DNA of 46,556 bases. Source: Gastranaerophilus sp045639085. Lineage in GTDB: Bacteria > Cyanobacteriota > Vampirovibrionia > Gastranaerophilales > Gastranaerophilaceae. The notes below the pieces were generated by a model, which saw only the letters and a list, made by a program, of their open reading frames with translations, had not been told where the DNA came from and did not search any database. Location: positions 1 to 46,556 of the forward strand of contig JAZUCM010000060.1 in NCBI GenBank assembly GCA_045639085.1, read 5' to 3'. The position numbers and the translations under genes are program-made. Below, piece by piece: positions 1-7,249 of the stretch (positions within the stretch are counted from its first letter, which is position 1; the number at the start of each line of letters is the position of its first letter).

Positions 1-111
1 GATGTTATTGACCTTGTTAATAAATACGTGCTAATCTATAACAATAGGCCACAGTGGAACAAAAATAAACTGTCTCCGTGCAGATACAGAGATTTTTTAT
101 TGGCTGCTTAA
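1..111 (+). CDS. IS3-family transposase OrfB, C-terminal end (cut by window)
   Basis: The frame is open from base 1 and stops with TAA at 109-111, leaving 36 residues. They include KYVLIYNNRPQ and KLSPCRYRDF. This resembles the end of the integrase core (DDE recombinase) of IS3/IS150-group OrfB, where a Y-x-x-Y-N-N-x-R-P-Q segment is followed by a [LK]-S/T-P-x-x-[YF]-R motif just before the stop. The protein would act in the cytoplasm to cut and join IS ends. The catalytic DDE residues and OrfA lie outside the window, so completeness cannot be judged. The inverted-repeat-like end immediately downstream supports the call. Confidence 0.7.
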   Translation, partial: DVIDLVNKYVLIYNNRPQWNKNKLSPCRYRDFLLAA

Positions 112-115
112 TTTG

Positions 116-140
116 TGTCCAGGTTTTGGGGACCACTTCA
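116..140 (+). mobile_element. Right end of an IS3-family insertion sequence
   Basis: Four bases after the transposase stop comes a 25-bp segment that begins TGTCC, contains TTTTGGGGACCA and ends CCACTTCA. IS3-family elements end in 5'-TG...CA-3', and the IS150 group commonly carries a GGGGACCACTTCA-like right terminal repeat. I therefore place the element boundary at base 140. The left end and any target duplication are outside the window or cannot be recognised. Confidence 0.6.
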
Positions 141-250
141 ATAAGTCGTTATGGAATATTATAATAGTTTTTTCGTTGCGTCTAGGTTTTATATATTTGT
201 TAAAGACCTATTTACTTATTAACCTATTCACTTATTCACTTGAAACATTA

Positions 251-279
251 TTGACCAATTTGCTTGTTGACGCTATAAT
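251..279 (+). promoter_or_regulatory. Sigma-70-type promoter of the MlaF-like gene, leaderless
   Basis: TTGACC (251-256) and TATAAT (274-279) are separated by exactly 17 bp. The ATG is at 289, only 9 nt beyond the -10 box, so the predicted transcription start is at or within about 3 nt of the start codon. No Shine-Dalgarno sequence can fit. The rest of 141-288 is AT-rich with no other recognisable feature. Confidence 0.7.
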
Positions 280-288
280 ATTCAAGCG

Positions 289-1011
289 ATGAGTATTGAA
301 GTAAAAAATTTAGTAAAAACATTCGGAGAGAAAAAAGTAATAGATGATGTGTCGTTTAAGGTTGAAGACGGCGAAATTCTAGCCATCGTGGGCTTTAGTG
401 GCTCAGGTAAAAGTACTATTTTGAAACTTATTTCTAATTTAGTCGAAAAAGATGGCGGCGAAATTATTACTTCCGGCGGAGATATTGCGTTCGTTTTTCA
501 ATACTCGGCACTTTTTGATTCTCTAAATGTTTACGATAATATCGCTTTTGCACTGCACGAAAGAAAAGATTTAAGAAAAAAATACTCAGAAAAAGAGATT
601 CGCGCAATTGTTGCTGAAAAGCTCGAACTTGTAGGTTTGAAAGGGATTAAAAACCTTTTTCCGTCTGAACTTTCAGGCGGGATGCAAAAACGTGTAAGCT
701 TTGCTCGCGCGATTGTGACAGAGCCAAAAGTAATTCTTTACGATGAGCCGACAGCAGGTTTGGATCCTATTGCATCAACGCTTATTGAAGATTATATTTT
801 GCGTTTGCGCAAGGAAATTGGCGTAACATCAATTGTTGTAACTCACCAGATGTCAACAATTCAGCGTACTGCCGATAAGGTTATAATGCTTTACGACGGT
901 AAAATCGTGTTTAGCGGTACTCCGGACGAACTTTGCAGGATGGACAATGAATATACAAAACAGTTCGTTACTGCGTCAATCGACGGCCCTATGAAAATTA
1001 TGGGTGTTTAG
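289..1011 (+). CDS. MlaF/TGD3-type ABC transporter ATP-binding protein
   Basis: A 240-residue ABC ATPase that would energise a lipid or toluene-tolerance type (Mla/MCE) transporter from the cytoplasmic face of the inner membrane. Visible motifs in order: Walker A GFSGSGKST (35-43), Q-loop Q71, signature LSGGMQKR (128-135), Walker B with D-loop VILYDEPTAGLDP (148-160) and switch His186. The GGMQKRV signature is typical of the MlaF/Ttg2A/TGD3 branch. No MlaE permease or MlaD substrate-binding gene is adjacent, but two MCE proteins occur elsewhere in the window (23349-24692 and 32232-32837). A consensus promoter directly abuts the ATG, suggesting leaderless expression. The next gene follows after 38 bp on the same strand and may be co-transcribed. 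Assignment to MCE export rather than another ABC importer is inference from the signature motif. Confidence 0.85.
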   Translation: MSIEVKNLVKTFGEKKVIDDVSFKVEDGEILAIVGFSGSGKSTILKLISNLVEKDGGEIITSGGDIAFVFQYSALFDSLNVYDNIAFALHERKDLRKKYSEKEIRAIVAEKLELVGLKGIKNLFPSELSGGMQKRVSFARAIVTEPKVILYDEPTAGLDPIASTLIEDYILRLRKEIGVTSIVVTHQMSTIQRTADKVIMLYDGKIVFSGTPDELCRMDNEYTKQFVTASIDGPMKIMGV

Positions 1012-1049
1012 ACCAACTTTTACTCAACTGAAAATAAGGGAAATTAAAA

Positions 1050-2315
1050 ATGAACAATACACTAAATTTAGAAGAAAAAATTTTTAACAAAGAAGTTATG
1101 TCTTTAGAAACATATATTATGTTCAAGTTAAAAGAGATTACGGCGCGCTTGACACCTGATTTGACCGCACGCAATCGCAAACCTATTTCGCTTTCTATGG
1201 GTGCACCAACAGCGACTCCGCCACAGTTTGTTATTGATAAATTAACCGAATATATGGCAAAGCCGGGGGCTCATACTTATTCAACCCCAAAAGGTGAAAT
1301 TTATCTTCGAAACGCTATTTCTGCTTGGATGAAAAGACGTTTTGGAGTTGAAATAGACGCCGAAAAAGAAATTTTTTCTTTGATAGGTTCAAAAGAGGGT
1401 ATCGCTAACTTGGTTCGTTTTACAACGACTCCAAAGGATAATGAGTTTGAAAAAGATATCATTCTATGCCCGGATCCGGGTTATGCCTCATACTCTCAAT
1501 TTGTGAAAACTTCAGGCGCAAAGGTTTGGCCTATTCCTTTGACTCCGGAAAACAATTTTATGCCTAATATGGACGATGTGGTCGCAGAATTAGTACGTAA
1601 GGGCTACGATAAAAATAAAATTAAAATGGTTATAATCAATTATCCGAATAACCCGCTTGGCGTCAGCGCAACCAGAGAATATGTTAAATCTCTCGTTGAT
1701 TTTTGTAAAAAAGAAAATATTTTGTTGGTATCAGATGCTGCGTATTCGGAAGTTTACTTCCGCGAAGAAGAAAAACCGTTCAGCGTATTTGAATTTGACG
1801 GCGCAAAAGATATTGCTATCGAATTTTTCTCTTTCTCAAAACCTTATGCGCTTACCGGCTGGAGAATTGGCTGGGTATGCGGTAACTCAGCGATTGTTCA
1901 ACGTTTTGGCAAAGGTAAGTCAACGATTGATAACGGCATTTTTAAAGCCATCCAGTGGGCTTGCGCAGACCTTATGAACGCGCCGGAAGGCGAAGAATAC
2001 ATTGCCAAGGCGAATATTGATTTCGAGAAAAAACAAGAAATAATTGTTAAGGGATTTAAGGAACTTGGTTGGCCGATTGATGAAAATAAAGTTCCGCACA
2101 CAACTTTTTATTTGTGGCTACCGATTCCGCCTCGCTATGAAAATGCGTTTAAATTCTGTGAAGAAGTTCTTGAAAAATCGGGTATTGTATTAGTTCCCGG
2201 TAATGCTTTTGGTGAACACGGAGAAGGGTATTTCCGCCTATCATTTGTATGCTCAGACTGCGAACTCCAAGACGTTATCGACAGAATGAAAGCCGACGGG
2301 TTTAAATTTGCATAG
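1050..2315 (+). CDS. Class I/II aminotransferase, LL-diaminopimelate aminotransferase-like
   Basis: A 421-residue PLP-dependent fold-type I aminotransferase. The Schiff-base lysine is K264 in SFSKPYALTGWRIGW, a very characteristic context. The N-terminal half carries LSMGAPTATPP (substrate-binding loop region), GSKEGIANL, PDPGYASY and NYPNNPLG. The GSKEGIA and PDPGY signatures match the LL-diaminopimelate aminotransferase (DapL) branch, which makes LL-DAP in one step from tetrahydrodipicolinate for lysine and peptidoglycan synthesis and is the usual route in cyanobacteria and relatives. The N-terminus is about 30 residues longer than the core; an internal ATG at 1098 is possible, but the ATG at 1050 has a purine-rich upstream stretch. 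Aspartate or alanine specificity cannot be excluded without phylogeny. Confidence 0.78.
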   Translation: MNNTLNLEEKIFNKEVMSLETYIMFKLKEITARLTPDLTARNRKPISLSMGAPTATPPQFVIDKLTEYMAKPGAHTYSTPKGEIYLRNAISAWMKRRFGVEIDAEKEIFSLIGSKEGIANLVRFTTTPKDNEFEKDIILCPDPGYASYSQFVKTSGAKVWPIPLTPENNFMPNMDDVVAELVRKGYDKNKIKMVIINYPNNPLGVSATREYVKSLVDFCKKENILLVSDAAYSEVYFREEEKPFSVFEFDGAKDIAIEFFSFSKPYALTGWRIGWVCGNSAIVQRFGKGKSTIDNGIFKAIQWACADLMNAPEGEEYIAKANIDFEKKQEIIVKGFKELGWPIDENKVPHTTFYLWLPIPPRYENAFKFCEEVLEKSGIVLVPGNAFGEHGEGYFRLSFVCSDCELQDVIDRMKADGFKFA

Positions 2316-2352
2316 TTGACAACCGTAACCACTTTGGTTATAATGTTAACAT
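2316..2352 (+). promoter_or_regulatory. higBA promoter with two overlapping operator palindromes
   Basis: TTGACA (2316-2321), a 17-bp spacer and TATAAT (2339-2344) make a perfect consensus promoter. Inside the spacer lies TAACCA-CTT-TGGTTA (2326-2340), a perfect 6-bp inverted repeat. A second perfect palindrome, ATGTTAACAT (2343-2352), overlaps the -10 box and the higB ATG at 2351. This is the arrangement expected for autorepression by an XRE antitoxin such as the HigA encoded downstream. The -10 to ATG distance of 6 nt predicts a leaderless transcript. Confidence 0.75.
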
Positions 2353-2635
2353 GATCAAATCGTTTAAGCATAAAGGACTTGAATTATTCTATACAAAAGG
2401 TTCTATGCGTGGCATTCAAGCTATGCACGCAAATCGACTCAGAGTTATATTAAATCGTTTGAATCTAATGACAGAAATAAGCGACTTAGATATACCATCC
2501 TTGCGTTTACACAAACTAAAAGGCAACATGGCTAATTTATGGTCTGTCACGGTTCAGGCGAATTGGCGTATCACATTTGAGTTTAACGAAAAAGATGAAA
2601 ACGTATACATTGTTGACTATCAAGATTATCACTAG
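2351..2635 (+). CDS. higB: HigB-like toxin, RelE/ParE superfamily
   Basis: A 94-residue protein with the HigB signature: a start like IKSFKHKGLELFY, then RLRVILNRL, LRLHKLKGNMANLWSV and the strand QANWRITFEFNE, ending VDYQDYH. HigB toxins are ribosome-dependent mRNA endonucleases neutralised by HigA. The W-R-I-x-F and D-Y-x-x-Y-H elements typical of the family are present, so the toxin looks intact. The order is toxin first, antitoxin second (2649), 13 bp apart, as in classical higBA loci. The ATG is 6 nt from the -10 box, so the toxin is predicted to be translated from a leaderless message while the antitoxin has its own strong ribosome binding site. That difference could bias production toward antitoxin (inference). 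Confidence 0.9.
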   Translation: MIKSFKHKGLELFYTKGSMRGIQAMHANRLRVILNRLNLMTEISDLDIPSLRLHKLKGNMANLWSVTVQANWRITFEFNEKDENVYIVDYQDYH

Positions 2636-2648
2636 TAAGGAGTAACTT

Positions 2649-2942
2649 ATGGAAATGTTTAACCCACCACATCCTGGCGAAACCCTAAAAGAACTATATA
2701 TGCAAGATTATAAATTGAGTATTGCGCGACTGGCACTAATGCTAGGCATAAGTCGTAAGCATCTTTCTAATATTGTCAATGCCAAAGTGGCAATATCAAC
2801 CGATGTTGCCCTACGCTTGGCAAAATGCTTTAATACAAGCGCAGAAATTTGGCTGCGTGAACAACTGGTTTATGACTTGTATCAAGCTAAAAAGTCTACA
2901 AATCTAGATGATGTACAAACTATAACTAAAATAGCAATTTAA
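2649..2942 (+). CDS. higA: HigA-like antitoxin, XRE-family HTH
   Basis: 97 residues. The N-terminal PPHPGETLKELYM motif is the hallmark of HigA/VapI antitoxins, followed by an HTH_3 helix-turn-helix (about residues 22-62, LSIARLALMLGISRKHLSNI) and a C-terminal helix with EIWLREQLVYDLYQA. It would bind HigB and repress the operon through the palindromes at 2326-2352. AAGGAG sits 7 nt before the ATG. A paralog without an adjacent toxin lies at 33396-33680. Confidence 0.9.
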   Translation: MEMFNPPHPGETLKELYMQDYKLSIARLALMLGISRKHLSNIVNAKVAISTDVALRLAKCFNTSAEIWLREQLVYDLYQAKKSTNLDDVQTITKIAI

Positions 2943-2971
2943 TATAACTTAATATAAAAGCAATTTTGAAA

Positions 2972-3020
2972 CGCACCTGTACTTTATACCTTTAAGTAGG
3001 TAAAGTATAGGTGTGTTTTT
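2972..3020 (+). terminator. Rho-independent terminator after higBA
   Basis: Arms of about 16 bp (2972-2987 region and 3001-3015 region; ACGCACCT with AGGTGTGT, TACTTTA with TAAAGTA) enclose a short loop and are followed by T5. Two arm positions are mismatched. The T-tract ends directly at the ATG of the next gene (3021), so the hairpin doubles as that gene's immediate 5' flank. Confidence 0.7.
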
Positions 3021-4391
3021 ATGTCTATTGATATCCCAAAACAAGTTAATTTCAGGGCGCAAAACAGTAATATTATCAGCGCTCCACAGCAGTTTAACAA
3101 TGCGCCAACCAAACAACCAATCGACGAAGAAAAATCTAATGCAGCCAAATGGATGATTGGCCTAACTGCCACGGCGGCAATTGTAATTGCTGGTTTGTAT
3201 GCAGCAAAACATGGTAAACTTGGTGATAATGCAGAAAAATTTGCGAAAAAGATTTTTGGCGAAAGCGTTGAAAAAACAAAAACAAATTCGACGACAAAAC
3301 CGTCTATAACAACAGAAACCCCAAAAGAAGAAACTATTGTGCCGCAACTTGCAATTGCGCCATTAGTCTTTGCGCGAAAAGGTATTGGCCGATTGATTAA
3401 AAAGCCAAATAAAACTCTGACGGAAATCATGACAGAATTCCAACAAGCCGGCGTAAAAATTGAGAAAAATGGCGAAAATTTACTGGAAATCAGAACCGGC
3501 AAATCCCCGGATGACATAACCAAGCTATTTTTCAACAAAGATGGAGCGCTAACTTCAATTAAAAGAGCCACTCAAAAAGCTGAACAAGAAATATTTATCT
3601 TTAAAAATGATTATTTATCCAAAATTGAGCGAAAAATCAATATTGGCAAAGACAAGTCGTTGGAACACGTAATCGAGTTTGCCCAAGACGGCAAAGTAAA
3701 GGCCAAAAGCTTAGTTTTGAATAATACATTGGAAGAACTCCCGGTTAACAGCAAATTTTTGAATAAATTCAGCCCGGAAGAAGTTGTCGAAGCATTTATT
3801 CCACGTGATAGCAAATATTTTGCTCAAACAATTGACGAGTTCAAAATTGTACAAAAGCATGCCCGAAATCTCGGTGAAGACAGCAATATAACTTGCCGCG
3901 AAGTATTCAGGGATGTCCAAGAAGCCGAAAGAGACTGTACAGTAGCTGAATTTTTTGAGAAAAATGTTCAGCATCAGTCCGGCATAGATTATATGATTGA
4001 AAAATACATGCAAGGTTCTGTCGAAAATAAGTATTACGCAGAAATTTTGAAATTGGTTCAAAAAGACTTGGGCGGCAGAGAAAAAATAAATTTCAATACT
4101 TGCAAGTTATTAATTGAAAGTTATGAATCAAAATTAAATACGTTCAAAATAAAAACACCTGAACACGTTGCAATTGTCGGAAAGCCGATAAAGGATTGTT
4201 CGTACGATGAATTTGTAGAGATTTTACGACACATTTCACCCGAAAAGGCCGGAAAGCTTGGTGTGCAACAAGATCCATGGAAAGACAAGGCGCAAGAGCA
4301 AAAAGCAATTATGCATGCGATTAAAGATCTTACCGGTCGTTCAGGCATAAAAGAAGACAATTCACTTTTGGAAATCCTTCAAGACTTATAA
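3021..4391 (+). CDS. Orphan membrane-anchored protein with N-terminal VNFR tag
   Basis: 456 residues with no family that I recognise. The N-terminus MSIDIPKQVNFRAQ carries a short [IV]xF[KRG] motif shared with the products at 7250, 9964 and 35644. A hydrophobic segment follows at about 43-62 (KWMIGLTATAAIVIAGLY), then a Lys/Thr-rich linker (about 80-110) and a mixed alpha/beta region of roughly 340 residues, with no Cys cluster or obvious catalytic motif. The hydrophobic segment lies inside rather than at the extreme N-terminus, so it may be a single-pass anchor with the tag in the cytoplasm. There is no Shine-Dalgarno; the ATG directly follows the higBA terminator T-tract. I prefer this start because it keeps the shared tag. 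It is probably specific to this lineage. Confidence 0.6.
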   Translation: MSIDIPKQVNFRAQNSNIISAPQQFNNAPTKQPIDEEKSNAAKWMIGLTATAAIVIAGLYAAKHGKLGDNAEKFAKKIFGESVEKTKTNSTTKPSITTETPKEETIVPQLAIAPLVFARKGIGRLIKKPNKTLTEIMTEFQQAGVKIEKNGENLLEIRTGKSPDDITKLFFNKDGALTSIKRATQKAEQEIFIFKNDYLSKIERKINIGKDKSLEHVIEFAQDGKVKAKSLVLNNTLEELPVNSKFLNKFSPEEVVEAFIPRDSKYFAQTIDEFKIVQKHARNLGEDSNITCREVFRDVQEAERDCTVAEFFEKNVQHQSGIDYMIEKYMQGSVENKYYAEILKLVQKDLGGREKINFNTCKLLIESYESKLNTFKIKTPEHVAIVGKPIKDCSYDEFVEILRHISPEKAGKLGVQQDPWKDKAQEQKAIMHAIKDLTGRSGIKEDNSLLEILQDL

Positions 4392-4423
4392 AAACTTTAC
4401 TTTAGATTAAAAAATCCTTATTT

Positions 4424-4452
4424 TTGTGTTACGATTTTATGTGACAGATAAT
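4424..4452 (+). promoter_or_regulatory. Candidate ppdK promoter
   Basis: TTGTGT (4424-4429), a 17-bp spacer and GATAAT (4447-4452), 42 nt before the ATG. AAGGAG lies 9 nt upstream of the start, so this gene has a conventional leader, unlike several others in the window. Confidence 0.45.
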
Positions 4453-4494
4453 ATTTATTATTTTTATTATTTTTAAAATAAGGAGAAATTATTT

Positions 4495-7140
4495 ATGACA
4501 GAAAAAAGAGTTTGGCTTTTCCGTGAAGGTGACGCATCAATGAGAAACCTTCTTGGTGGAAAAGGTGCTAACTTAGCAGAAATGACTAATTTAGGTTTGC
4601 CGGTTCCTCCGGGATTGACTATTACAACCGAAACTTGTATGGCATACATTAATGCCGGAAATAAAATGCCTGAAGGCTTGATGGATGAAGTTAAAGCAGC
4701 TTTGAAAGAAGTTGAAGCGCAAAAAGGTCAAAAATTTGGCGATGCTGAAAATCCTCTTTTGGTTTCAGTTAGATCAGGTGCCAGAGTTTCTATGCCTGGT
4801 ATGATGGAAACAATCCTCAACTTAGGTTTAAACGACCAAACCGTTGAAGCGATGATTAAGCTTACTAACAATCCTCGTTTCTGCTACGATTCATATAGAA
4901 GATTTTTGACAATGTTCGGTTCTGTTGCTTGGGAAATGGACAGACAAAAATACTTCGAATCTGAACTTGAAAAAGTCAAAGAAAGAGAAGGCGTTAAAGA
5001 AGATACTCAAATCTCAGCAGAAGGTTTGAAATCATTAATTCCTGTATACAAACAAGTTATCAAAGAAGTTACAGGTAAAGAATTCCCACAAGACCCATAC
5101 GTTCAATTGCAAGAAGCTATTGAAGCGGTATTTAGATCTTGGAACATTCCTCGTGCAGTTGCATACAGAAACATGAACAAAATCGACCACAACTTCGGTA
5201 CTGCGGTTAACGTTCAATCAATGGTATTTGGTAACATGGGTGACGATTGTGCAACCGGCGTTTCATTTACTCGTAACCCTGCAACAGGTGAAAACAAATT
5301 CTACGGCGAATACTTAACAAACGCTCAAGGTGAAGACGTTGTTGCCGGTATCAGAACTCCAAAACCTATCGCGATGTTAGAAACCGAAATGCCTGACCTT
5401 TACAGACAATACGTTGATATCGCTAAAAAACTAGAACTTGGTTACAAAGACGTTCAAGATATGGAATTTACAATCGAAAAAGGTAAATTGTACATCCTTC
5501 AAACTCGTAACGGTAAAAGAACAGCAGCTGCTGCTGTTAGAATTGCTGTTGAAATGTGCGAAGAAGGTATTATCACTAAAGACCGTGCAAATCAATTAGT
5601 AGACCCATACGCAGTTAACCAAATTTTACTTCCTTGTAGCGATGCAAAAGCATTAGAACAAGCTAAGAAAATTTCAACAGGTGTAAACGCATCTCCGGGT
5701 GCTGCTGTTGGTAAAATTGTATTTGATACTGAAGAAGCTGCTGAACGTGGCGGTGCCGGCGAAAAAGTTATCTTGGTTCGTGTAGAAACTTGCCCGGATG
5801 ATATTCACGGTATGGCAGTTGCTCAAGGTGTTTTAACTCTACGTGGTGGCGCAACTTCTCACGCAGCTGTTGTTGCTAAAGGTATGGGTAAACCTTGTGT
5901 ATCCGGTTGTGAGGATATCAAAATTGACTTGGCGAACGAAACATTAACTGCTGCTGACGGCACAGTTTATCGTAAAAACGACATCATCTCTCTTGATGGC
6001 GGAAAAGGTCTTGTAATGGCTGGAGCTGTTGAACTTGCTGAAGCTAAAATTGATGATAACTGGAACAAATTCTTCTCTTGGGTTGATGAAATCAGAACTC
6101 TTAAAGTTGAATCAAACGCAGATACTCCAAAAGACATCATCAATTCATTAAAATTCGGTGCAGAAGGTGTTGGCCTTTGCCGTACAGAACACATGTTCAT
6201 GGATCCTGAAAGACTTCCTTGGGTACAAAAAATGATTATTGCAGGAACTCCTGAGGCAAGAAAAGAAGCTTTAGCAAAACTTCTTCCAATGCAATACGCG
6301 GACTTCTACGCAATGTTCAAAGAATTAGGCGATAAACCGCTTACAGTTCGTCTTTTAGACCCACCACTTCACGAATTCTTACCTTCTAAAGAGGACTTAA
6401 TCGCTGAAGTTGCAACTTTAAAAGCATTGGGCAAAGATTCTAAAGAAAAAGAAGAAATGCTTCACATCGTTGAAGGTTTGTCAGAATCTAACCCTATGAT
6501 GGGCTTGAGAGGCTGCCGTTTAGGTTTAACTTATCCTGAAATTAACGAAATGCAAGTTAGAGCAATCTTCGAAGCATGCTGCGACTTGAAAAAAGAAGGT
6601 CATGCGGTTCAACCTTGGATTATGATTCCTCTAATCGGTCACGTTAACGAACTTAAAGTTGCAAAAGAAATTTTAGTTCGTGTTGCAAAAGACGTTATGG
6701 CTGAAAAAGGTGTTGAAGTTGCTTACAAATTCGGTACTATGATTGAAATTCCTCGTGCTGCAATTACAGCTGATGAAATCGCAGAACACGCTGAATTCTT
6801 CTCATTCGGTACAAATGACTTGACACAAATGACATTCGGCTATTCTCGTGACGACGCTGAAGGTAAATTCTTAAACAGATACGTTGAACAAAAAATCTTA
6901 CCTTCTAACCCATTCGAAACACTTGATACAAAAGGTGTTGGGGCGTTACTAGAAATGTCTATGGAAAAAGGTAAAAAAGTTAACCCAGCCCTTGTTGGTG
7001 GCGTTTGTGGTGGACACGGTGGCGATCCTGATTCAGTTAAATTCTGCCATAAAATTGGCTTGAATTACGTTTCTTGCTCACCATTCAGAATTCCACAAGC
7101 AAAACTTGCAGCAGCTCAAGCAGTTGTGGAAAGCAAATAG
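4495..7140 (+). CDS. ppdK: Pyruvate, phosphate dikinase
   Basis: 881 residues, full length for bacterial PPDK, which interconverts pyruvate + ATP + Pi and PEP + AMP + PPi. In order: N-terminal ATP-grasp domain (LGGKGANLAEM at about 21-31, and the SVRSGARVSMPGMM segment), the swivelling phosphohistidine domain with GGATSHAAVVAKGMGKPC and His456, then the PEP/pyruvate TIM barrel with GLCRTEHMF, a catalytic-loop Cys838 in GGVCGGHGGDP and a C-terminal SCSPFRIPQAKL. All key residues are present. Codon choice is regular, suggesting high expression. It stands alone, with its own promoter and a terminator at 7175-7208. In a fermentative anaerobe it would serve PPi-linked glycolysis or gluconeogenesis (inference). 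Confidence 0.97.
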   Translation: MTEKRVWLFREGDASMRNLLGGKGANLAEMTNLGLPVPPGLTITTETCMAYINAGNKMPEGLMDEVKAALKEVEAQKGQKFGDAENPLLVSVRSGARVSMPGMMETILNLGLNDQTVEAMIKLTNNPRFCYDSYRRFLTMFGSVAWEMDRQKYFESELEKVKEREGVKEDTQISAEGLKSLIPVYKQVIKEVTGKEFPQDPYVQLQEAIEAVFRSWNIPRAVAYRNMNKIDHNFGTAVNVQSMVFGNMGDDCATGVSFTRNPATGENKFYGEYLTNAQGEDVVAGIRTPKPIAMLETEMPDLYRQYVDIAKKLELGYKDVQDMEFTIEKGKLYILQTRNGKRTAAAAVRIAVEMCEEGIITKDRANQLVDPYAVNQILLPCSDAKALEQAKKISTGVNASPGAAVGKIVFDTEEAAERGGAGEKVILVRVETCPDDIHGMAVAQGVLTLRGGATSHAAVVAKGMGKPCVSGCEDIKIDLANETLTAADGTVYRKNDIISLDGGKGLVMAGAVELAEAKIDDNWNKFFSWVDEIRTLKVESNADTPKDIINSLKFGAEGVGLCRTEHMFMDPERLPWVQKMIIAGTPEARKEALAKLLPMQYADFYAMFKELGDKPLTVRLLDPPLHEFLPSKEDLIAEVATLKALGKDSKEKEEMLHIVEGLSESNPMMGLRGCRLGLTYPEINEMQVRAIFEACCDLKKEGHAVQPWIMIPLIGHVNELKVAKEILVRVAKDVMAEKGVEVAYKFGTMIEIPRAAITADEIAEHAEFFSFGTNDLTQMTFGYSRDDAEGKFLNRYVEQKILPSNPFETLDTKGVGALLEMSMEKGKKVNPALVGGVCGGHGGDPDSVKFCHKIGLNYVSCSPFRIPQAKLAAAQAVVESK

Positions 7141-7174
7141 AGTAGGGCAAACATAAACACCTATAAAATGTAAC

Positions 7175-7208
7175 AAACCGCCTTGTAATGTTAAGCAAGG
7201 CGGTTTTT
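7175..7208 (+). terminator. Rho-independent terminator of ppdK
   Basis: AAACCGCCTTG (7175-7185) pairs with CAAGGCGGTTT (7196-7206) across a 10-nt loop and is followed by T5. Confidence 0.85.
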
Positions 7209-7249
7209 ACTAGCAAAAATTTGCGTTCAGATATGTTAAAAGGTACATC

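Noticed and set aside
266..271. TTGACG as the -35 box of the MlaF-like gene
   Set aside because: It lies only 2 bp from TATAAT; the TTGACC at 251-256 has the correct 17-bp spacing.
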